From contig NC_082414.1 of NCBI RefSeq assembly GCF_004011695.2, forward strand, positions 806,001 to 870,000: a DNA stretch of 64,000 bases, given 5' to 3'. How positions within the stretch are numbered: the stretch's first letter is position 1; each line of letters begins with the position of its first letter. The notes beneath the pieces are model-generated. The model searched no databases. It saw only the letters and a list, made by a program, of their open reading frames with translations, and was not told the origin of the DNA. Below are positions 56,988 through 64,000 of the stretch, one piece after another. The position numbers were made by a program, and so were the translations under genes. The stretch is from Ascochyta rabiei. Lineage: Eukaryota > Ascomycota > Dothideomycetes > Pleosporales > Didymellaceae.

Positions 56988-58163
56988 AGCGTTGGTCGTC
57001 AAACACTGCTACGAATGATAAAATGGCAGCACGAACAGTACTGCTGGCAGCATTGGCTCAGGAAGAATGCGTACTCGTGAGAACCAACGACTAGGAAAAC
57101 ATTGACGGAAGAGGGAACATGTACGGAGAGACATAAGATATCAGAATGCAACGAAATCACATGTGGTGCACGCAATTCCCAATTTGCACGGTCTATGTCG
57201 AGCTGACTGCAGCATTTTCTACAGTTTCAAGTGTCCGATGAAGGTCAACGGCGAAGGAGAAAGAGTGAAGTTGAGGTGGGGAAGGCACTCGGACCACGCG
57301 GCGCTTTTCAGGTCAACAGCCTCAGACCCCGCCCTCATTCAGTTGCCGTCCTCTTCCCGCTGTGCCCGCTCAGCCAGTTCTTTGGCGGTATGTGCTACTG
57401 TCTTGAAGGTGGGGCCAGTCGCCTTGCAGGACGGAGAACAACTCTGTAGCCTCGTACTCAGCCCAGACACAGAAGAACAGCGGGCAGTTCGAAGACGGCA
57501 CATATCACCTAAGACTGACCACAGCTCTCGGGCGTTTTCGCTCGAAGAGCAGTAGCGATATACAACGTTGCGCTCCCACGTACACGCTGTCTCATGTCAG
57601 GTCGCACATGCGCTCTTGGACAGTTAATGGAGCATTGGTCTACGGTCTCTAAGAGCAGTCAATTCCAGCTCCTCCAACCAGTATCGACAATCTACGCCTT
57701 GTCCCGCAATTCTGATTGGCCTTATTGAGGCATGGCCCGAGTCACGTACAGCTTACCGAGGGCACTTAGTCAAGGCCAAATAGACGCATGTTGATAAGGC
57801 TACCGCAGCACTACAGACCTAGTCACAAAAGTTCGACATCACTGTTAATCTAGTTTAGTTTCTTATGCAGCATGCTTTACCCGCTCCACCTACGTTGTCC
57901 AACGGATTGAGATCTCTGCGATAACACCTGCAAAAGACCGTCACCGTGTATTGTCATCGGCATTGTCATCCCGCTGTATCAACATCCACTTCAACGCGAT
58001 CGGGAACTTGAGCTGCATGAGCAGCATGACGCTCCGCTTGCTCTTCTCGTTGGAATAGGGAGAGACTCCACCATATTCAGGATCGTCTTACATACATTTG
58101 AAATCCCTCTACCCTCTTCCAAATCACTCTTTCCAACCCAACCTCTCCTTCATTTTTGTCATC
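56988..58163. other. Intergenic region
   Basis: 3' flank of the Cys-rich protein gene and promoter of the MATE transporter. A 54-codon minus-strand ATG frame at about 57341-57505 ends in a charged TAKELAERAQREEDGN-like helix; I regard it as possible but unproven. The plus-strand frame at 57163-57555 has no ATG of interest and is not accepted. Confidence 0.5.
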
Positions 58164-59793
58164 ATGGAGAACGATGACAAGGCTCCGTCTTGGATTCCAA
58201 GACTGTTCAAAACAACTTCGAGTACAAAGGCAGGCATGAAACCAAACGAAAGGTCACCCCTCCTTCCGCCATCACAGCAGGAGGAGTGGTCGACGGCCGA
58301 AAGCTACGAGCTCGAAGATGGTTCTAACACCAGGCTTCAGCTTGTGCTGCAAGAGTTTTGGGTGTTGTTCAAGGGATCCATCCCGGTGGTCCTAGCATAC
58401 GCCCTTCAGAACTCCCTGCAGACAGTGTCAGTGCTGATTGTAGGGCGCCTGTCACCAGAAGCTCTTGCGACAGCTGCATTCTCCTACATGTTCGCTATGG
58501 CTACCGGATGGCTCGTTGCTCTTGGAGGCACTACGGCAATTGACACCCTTGCCTCTGCAAGTTTTACAGGAAGCAAGAATCGCCACGATCTAGGTATCAT
58601 CCTGCAGCGCGCTTTCGTGGTGCTCTTACTGTTCTACATACCTATTGCTATCCTTTGGGTTTGCTCGGCTCCATTGTTCAGGGCTTTGGGTCAAGAGGAG
58701 TACATTGCACGAGATTCAGCAAAGTTTCTTACAGTCCTCGCTCCAGGTGGAATCGGCTATATCTTCTTTGAAGCTCTGAAGAAATACATGCAAGCCCAAG
58801 GTACGTTCATCTTCCTTCACACAATGTCTTCGCCTGCTGACAAGTCAAGAAATCATGCGGCCAGGTACCTACGTCCTCTTGATCACTTCCCCACTCAGTG
58901 CAGGACTGAACTACCTCTTCGTTTACACCTTTGATATGGGGCTCCTCGGCGCACCGCTCGCTACCGGAATTGCCTATTGGGCTTCATTCCTACTTCTCCT
59001 CGCATATGCACGCTTTGTCAATGGATGGGAATGCTGGGGAGGGTGGGATCGCAAGTGCTTGCAGAATACCTGGGTCTTTGCACGCCTAGCCTTTCTTGGT
59101 GTCATCCATGTCGGCACTGAATGGTGGGCATTCGAAATTGTCGCTCTGGTTGCAGGAAAGCTCGGGACAATACCGCTGGCTGCACAGAGCGTCATTATGA
59201 CCACCGATCAGGTCATGAACACAATTCCGTTTGGAGTCGGAGTCGCTACATCCTCACGAGTCGGTAATCTTCTGGGTGCTCGCAACGCCAAAGGCGCCGC
59301 AAGAGCAGCTAACACGGCAGCAGTTTTGAGTATGGTTCTGGGCGCACTCGTTCTGGCTGTTCTCATGGGAGTCAAAGACTTCTACGCAAAGATTTTCAAC
59401 GACGACATCGAGGTCATTCGGCTGACTGCGAAAGTCATGCCGTATGTGGCTCTCTTCCAGATTGCAGATGGACTCAACGGAAGCTGCGGCGGGGCTCTGA
59501 GGGGTATGGGCAGACAACACGTCGGAGCGACCGTCAATATTGTCAGTTATTACTGTGGAGCTTTGCCACTCGGCATCTGGCTTGCCTTCAATGGTTGGGG
59601 GTTGGCCGGCTTGTGGGTCGGCCAATGCATTGCTCTCTATCTCGTAGGCTTTGCCGAGTGGGCCATCGTGGCGTGGAGCAACTGGGATCACCAAGTCAAG
59701 AAGGCTTTTGAGAGAATGGATTCGGATGACCGTGCAGAGTTGGGCGTCTCGGAAGAAGTCGTAACGAACACCATTCACAACCAGAGATTGTAG
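58164..59793 (+). CDS. MATE-family multidrug/toxic compound extrusion transporter
   Basis: Two exons, 58164-58800 and 58850-59793, give 526 residues. The 49-bp intron has GTACGT and a GCTGAC branch. After a hydrophilic 60-residue N-tail there are about twelve membrane helices in two halves. Family landmarks include PVVLAYALQNSLQTVSVLIVGRLS in helix 1-2, ALGGTTAIDTLASASFTGSK, KKYMQAQ before the intron, GVGVATSSRVGNLLGARN, and NGSCGGALRGMGRQ in the second half. It is expected to export organic cations or metabolites by proton or sodium antiport at the plasma or vacuolar membrane. An upstream frame is open from 58098 but ATG 58164 gives the usual length. The substrate is not predictable. Confidence 0.93.
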
Positions 59794-60896
59794 ATAGATT
59801 GCTGGTGTTGAGAAACCAGAGAAGCGAATCGGAGAATTCTTAAGCATTAGCAACGCTTCTTAGACATTAGAGATAGATAGGAAAACCGGGGACTTCATGC
59901 AGCTGTTGTTGAGTACCATCCCTATGGAGTTAAGCGTGCCTTGTATCTAGACCCTTGTCCTCGAACGACACTTCATCCAGATTCCACCTCCGCAAACTCC
60001 GCTGCTTTCCCCACACTTCAACGTTGTCGCTAAGCAACGAGCCGATGACATGTCTTACATGAGTATGGGGAACAGCATGCACGCCCACGTATCTTATTGT
60101 GGTCCGCACAGACCTGACCTGTCATTGTCCGGGGCGTGACCTCATCGCCCGATAGTAAGACGCATCAACGAAGCGCGCCCCAAGGGGATCATCCGAACCT
60201 AGCTCCAATCAGCCTGAGATGTTCTTCTAATCTTTACAAAACCGTGTGACGACTTGGAGCACTATTGGCTACACGCAAAGCCTGCACAAGCGCCCCAAGA
60301 GAACGACTTGCATGTAGACCTTGTCCAGTTCAGATAAGGCTATCTGCCGAGATACAGAATGGTGAGTTGCGTAGTTACGGCATCGCCTGAAGGCCTTCTC
60401 ATTGGTGTCTTGTGCAGTCCCCAGCGTCATTGCACATGGGCGGGGTCGAAGCCACCTCTTTGCTGTTCGATCTTGCTGGGAATTGGGTGCAAGGTGAAGG
60501 TAAAAATCAGTACCTAGATGGTCTCAGGAGGTACTTGTTTATTCGAGTCTCTCCAGATTCACATTGATGGAATTTTCGAATGACTCAACCCCTATCGCAG
60601 GCAGCACGTCCTCTCGAAGATCGCAAAAAACAACTCCAATTGTCCGCCGGCCTATGATGTCGATACTACATGCTCGTCGGAAGCTTTTAGCCAAATGCAG
60701 GTATAACGGTACAGAATCTGCATAGTTACGTCGCCAGGGTAGCTTCGAGCTGTTTACCTAACAGGACCTGGTCAACAGCCGGTGATACGGATGGTCTGAA
60801 CGACTCCCAGCTATATACTGCGACGTCCCGCTCGACTCACTTGCGATCCTACTATCTGCGTCCTCAAAATTTGCCTCACATCAACTTTTCGCAACT
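59794..60896. other. Intergenic region upstream of the agmatinase
   Basis: MATE 3' flank and agmatinase promoter. No supported coding sequence; a TATA box near the 3' end is listed separately. Confidence 0.6.
60812..60817 (+). promoter_or_regulatory. TATA box of the agmatinase gene
   Basis: TATATA lies 80 bp upstream of the ATG at 60897, with no nearer alternative. Spacing fits a short 5' leader. Confidence 0.5.
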
Positions 60897-62374
60897 ATGA
60901 AACTTTCTTCAGCTTTGCTCAGCTTCGCAGCTGCTGTAGCCGCACATGGCGACCACGACCACGACCAGGAGCCATTGTCTGGCCCACATGAGGGATTGTG
61001 GTACAACACACTTCCTGGTGATGGCGGCAAACAGGTTCGTTGTCCTGCGTTATCAGGAAGGTGCTTCGACAAGAATTGACATCCACGAAGGCCGATTCTA
61101 TCTTCAGTGGAATTTCCACCTTTGGTCGTCTCCCATACCACCCGTGTCTTTCCAGCAAGGTTGACTTTGACATTGCCTTCATCGGTAAACGCCATTTCCG
61201 TGCCCGTAAGCCACTTGGCCACTGACAACCCTAAGGCGCACCCTTTGACACTGGCACATCATACCGCCCAGGAGCCCGTTTTGGACCCAGCGGGATCAGA
61301 CAAGGTTCTCGCCGTCTCAATCTCTAGTATGTCTCCTTGAAGCATCACACGCTTACTTTTGGTCCGCTTGGGCACAAAGGCTCACGCAGGATTGGATTTA
61401 GTGGCGGATACAATGTTCCCTTGAAGGCGAACCCTTTCAACTCATGGGCGAAGGTTATTGACTGCGGCGACATCCCGGTCACTTCGTAAGGGTCTCACCA
61501 TTCCTCAGTTTAAAACGATGAGTATTGACACAAGCGATAGGTACGACAACGGTTATGCGCTTCAGCAAATTGAGGAAGGCCACAACCTTCTTCTGAGCCG
61601 AGCACCACACACTCATGCCGACAAGCCTGGACCCTCCAAAAAAGGAACAACACTGCCTCGCTTGATCACTCTTGGAGGCGACCACACCATCACCCTGCCA
61701 CTTCTGCGCTCCATCAACCGCAACTATGGCCCCGTCAGCGTCATCCACTTTGACAGCCATCTCGACACATGGAAACCCAAGGTTTTTGGTGGCGCACCCA
61801 GTGAGCAAGCAGCGATCAACCACGGCACTTACTTCTACCACGCTGCGCAGGAGGGCCTCCTGGCCAACGACACCAACATCCATGCCGGCATCCGCACGAC
61901 GCTGTCTGGACCCTCTGACTACGAGAACGACGGCTACTGCGGTTTCCAGATTGTTGAAGCTCGCGAGGTTGACAGGATTGGCACCGACGGTATCATCAAG
62001 AAGATCAGGGAGAGAGTCGGTACTGAGAAGCCCGTCTACCTCAGCATCGATATTGACACTCTCGATCCTGCCTGTAAGTTCCTTCTGCCGTCGACCCTCT
62101 GCTTCACAGACACTAACGTTTGATGACAGTCGCCCCTGCCACAGGTACTCCTGAGACGGGCGGTTGGACGACCCGCGAGCTCCGCACCATCATCCGCGGC
62201 CTCGAGGGCATCAACCTCATCGCTGCCGACATTGTCGAAGTCGCCCCAGCTTACGACACCAACGCTGAGCTGACCACCATGGCTGCTGCCGACACTCTGT
62301 ACGAGGTCATGACCTTGATGGTCAAGAAGGGCCCCCTGAGTGAGCTGGGCAAGCAGGAGACCATTGAGCTCTGA
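60897..62374 (+). CDS. Secreted agmatinase/ureohydrolase
   Basis: Six exons, 60897-61034, 61091-61184, 61236-61326, 61402-61485, 61541-62073 and 62130-62374, give 394 residues with consistent phases. Introns are 51-75 bp. A signal peptide (residues 1-16) is followed by a His/Asp-rich mature start ([10 protein letters not shown]). The ureohydrolase fold is complete: [23 protein letters not shown], the manganese ligands in [15 protein letters not shown] and [19 protein letters not shown], and an ending typical of agmatinases. It should hydrolyse agmatine to putrescine and urea, or a related guanidine, outside the cell or in the secretory route. The acceptor of intron 3 is the second AG in the area (TTTAG at 61401), chosen because it alone preserves YGGYNVP. 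All metal residues are present. Confidence 0.92.
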
Positions 62375-62821
62375 GTCAAGTGATAAGCCACGGTCCGCGG
62401 ACTCGGGCCATAGACCCACTAGGCAAGCTGACCCCCTCTCCTTCCTCCCCTTTAGATGTAGAACTCTGTGTCCTAGGCTGATTTGTAGTGCAGGGGTATG
62501 TCGAGCAAGAGCTCCAGCAATGAAAGTGTGAGGCGTGATATCGCAAGGTAAGAGTCAAGATGACGTCAAAGTAAGGCACTCGTAGATGTGCGTTGCAAAG
62601 TATGCTTGATAGTAGAATCTCGAATTATGTTATTAAGTAGCGGGGGGTATTCCTTTTTCCCATCCTTCCTGGTCGTCACCAAGCTCCATGCTCTTTTTTC
62701 CATCAACGCCTCCAAGTTCCCAGACCAGACAAAGTCAAATGGTATATCGCGGAACCGTAGTCCAAATCCAGCGCTCGCAAATGTAAAATCACTTTTGGGG
62801 TTTCCTCCTTGATCGCTCTGC
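62375..62821. other. Convergent intergenic region
   Basis: Between the stops of the agmatinase and the minus-strand repeat protein. No supported coding sequence. Confidence 0.6.
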
Positions 62822-63310
62822 TTAGTAGCCGACACCGTATGCAGCCCTGTAGGCAGCGTTGACGCCTCGGTGGTGCTCGACCACCTTGGTCTTGAGCTGC
62901 TTCCAGTGCTTGGAGAGGTTGGTGGGCTGCTTGGGCGCGGCCTGCTCGTTCCTGGGCTCCTCGATGGAGTGGCGGGGAGTGGAGGATGTGGAGCCGCGGG
63001 GAGAGTTGCAGCGCGAGGCACCGGGGGAGTAGTAGGCGGTGTAGGCGGCGTTCATCTCATCGTGGTGGTTCTTGATGGCGGTCCACAGCTTGTTGGCGTT
63101 GGTCTTGGGCTTGGGGGCTCCGACCATGCCGGCGACGACTGAGTTGTTGCGCGATGTCTCGAGCGAGGCGGGGGTGGAGGCTGTGGGTGTGAAGGTCGAG
63201 CCGTAGTAGGCGGAGTATGCCTGGTTCACGCCCTCGTGGTGTGCCTTGGCGTGAGCAACAAAGGAGGAGAGGATGCTCTGCCTCTTCTGGGTGCTTGCGG
63301 TGGAAGACAT
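62822..63310 (-). CDS. Small protein with three HHxGVNxAYxAYY repeats, unknown function
   Basis: An intronless frame of 162 residues from ATG 63310. Three imperfect repeats of about 20 residues occur at 17-36 (AHHEGVNQAYSAYY), 75-94 (NHHDEMNAAYTAYY) and 136-158 (EHHRGVNAAYRAAY). Each begins with a helix-prone Trp/Phe segment and is followed by a Gly/Ser/Pro-rich linker. There is one cysteine, no signal peptide and no membrane segment. The protein is basic, rich in Ala, Ser, Tyr and His. I recognise no family. A strong TATA box 148 bp upstream suggests sharply regulated, possibly stress- or stage-specific expression. The repeat could bind metal or heme through His pairs, but this is only a suggestion. 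Repetition and strict phase retention show it is a real protein. Confidence 0.85.
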   Translation of the reverse strand: MSSTASTQKRQSILSSFVAHAKAHHEGVNQAYSAYYGSTFTPTASTPASLETSRNNSVVAGMVGAPKPKTNANKLWTAIKNHHDEMNAAYTAYYSPGASRCNSPRGSTSSTPRHSIEEPRNEQAAPKQPTNLSKHWKQLKTKVVEHHRGVNAAYRAAYGVGY

Positions 63311-64000
63311 TGTTTTGATTTGGGGTGTTGACTTGATTTGGTAGTCGAGGATGTTTGATGGTAGTAGTCGATTTGATTCGAGGTAGTAGATCGAAGTCTG
63401 ATGCTTTGAAGTGATGCTTGAGTTGTGTGATACTCCCTCAGACCCGCGACCCACACTCTTATATACAAAGTCCTCACCACGGCTCCTGGAAAACCGTGAC
63501 ACCTGCCAAGTATCGTCAGTCACACGCCGTTCACCTCATTTTGCAACAGAATTTTACTCAGCACGCCTTGCGCATGTTGCCATCCATGGAAAACATTGTC
63601 TTATGACATCTTGGTCACCTCTCAGCCAATGAGACGGCTCACATGCTTTGCCAAACAGTGGATTTCTCAGCGACAAGGCGCAGAGGCGTCCGTGCGGCTA
63701 CCGGAGAGTCTCATGAGGTGACATGCAACCCATGGCTTTCGCGCAGGGCGTATGTCGGCGCCCTGTAACATTGCGCTTGCAAAACACGCAAAACGTACGC
63801 AAACCTGAACGCATCGCGTCCGTGCACCTTTCCCGCAAGCGCTTCTCCGTCGGCGATCTGCCGCCGCACATTGAAAATAGCTCGAAGTTGGCTTTGAGTA
63901 CGTAAAGGCCAGTCAGAGTCTTCGTGTCAATGCCTTTAGAGGTTTAACGACTTCACTTAACGGCATCGCGTTAGAAATCTCTGCCTTTGCACACTCCATC
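63311..64000. other. Upstream region of the repeat-protein gene and window end
   Basis: Contains the minus-strand TATA box and a CCAAT motif (about 63626-63630). The last 400 bp show only short, unconvincing frames. Confidence 0.55.
63458..63465 (-). promoter_or_regulatory. TATA box of the repeat-protein gene
   Basis: The minus strand reads TATATAAG, a consensus TATA box, 148 bp upstream of the ATG at 63310. Confidence 0.6.

Noticed and set aside
57163..57555. 130-codon plus frame between the Cys-rich and MATE genes
   Set aside because: Starts without ATG and shows no protein features.
50801..59793. Secondary-metabolite cluster made of P450, MATE, kinase and others
   Set aside because: No synthase, terpene cyclase or cluster regulator is present, and the genes are separated by 0.8-1.2 kb with unrelated members.

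Overview
The window reads as nuclear DNA of a filamentous ascomycete (Pezizomycotina; a Dothideomycete is my best guess but is not proven). Reasons: genes lie on both strands about 2-4 kb apart. Introns are short (mostly 46-60 bp), with GTAHGT-like donors and CTAAC/CTGAC branch sites. The gene set is typical of moulds: a Dnf1-type flippase, a Sen1 helicase, a PLS1-like tetraspanin, an Mcm1 MADS-box factor, fungal Zn2Cys6 and P450 proteins and a secreted agmatinase. No rRNA, tRNA, CRISPR or intact transposon was recognised.

Layout. 1-3865 has no convincing gene and is dominated by G-rich, then C-rich, minisatellites that run into the first intron of a Zn2Cys6 factor (3866-5432). 5433-9102 is gene-poor. 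9103-11000 is a kelch membrane protein. 12048-14293 (minus) is a frame-disrupted, Ser-rich gene with an in-frame TAG. 14454-15328 (minus) is a short-chain dehydrogenase. 17770-18601 (minus) is the MCM1 homologue, and 20624-21353 a tetraspanin. 23203-25510 (minus) is a five-exon protein with an N-terminal PCNA-binding-like motif. 27009-31862 is the P4-ATPase, 32727-38813 SEN1 and 40178-42460 a large disordered protein. 42964-43616 is GNA1 and 44045-45877 TRM44. RPS10 (46139-46920, minus) and SDE2 (47244-48065) are head to head. 48484-50034 is an M20 amidohydrolase and 50801-52384 (minus) a P450. 53203-53718 and 53875-55224 (both minus) are a nucleoside 2-deoxyribosyltransferase-like protein and a protein kinase. 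56241-56987 is a secreted Cys-rich repeat protein, 58164-59793 a MATE transporter, 60897-62374 the secreted agmatinase and 62822-63310 (minus) a small protein built of three repeats.

Function. The middle (27-50 kb) is mostly housekeeping: membrane asymmetry, RNA 3'-end formation and R-loop control, chitin precursor synthesis, tRNA-Ser modification, translation and splicing. The two ends are more accessory: transcription factor, P450, MATE, kinase, secreted Cys-rich protein and a TATA-driven repeat protein. I see no clear biosynthetic cluster or mobile system. The best candidates for undescribed biology are the repeat proteins at 56241 and 62822, the PIP-box protein at 23203-25510, and the deoxyribosyltransferase-like/kinase pair.
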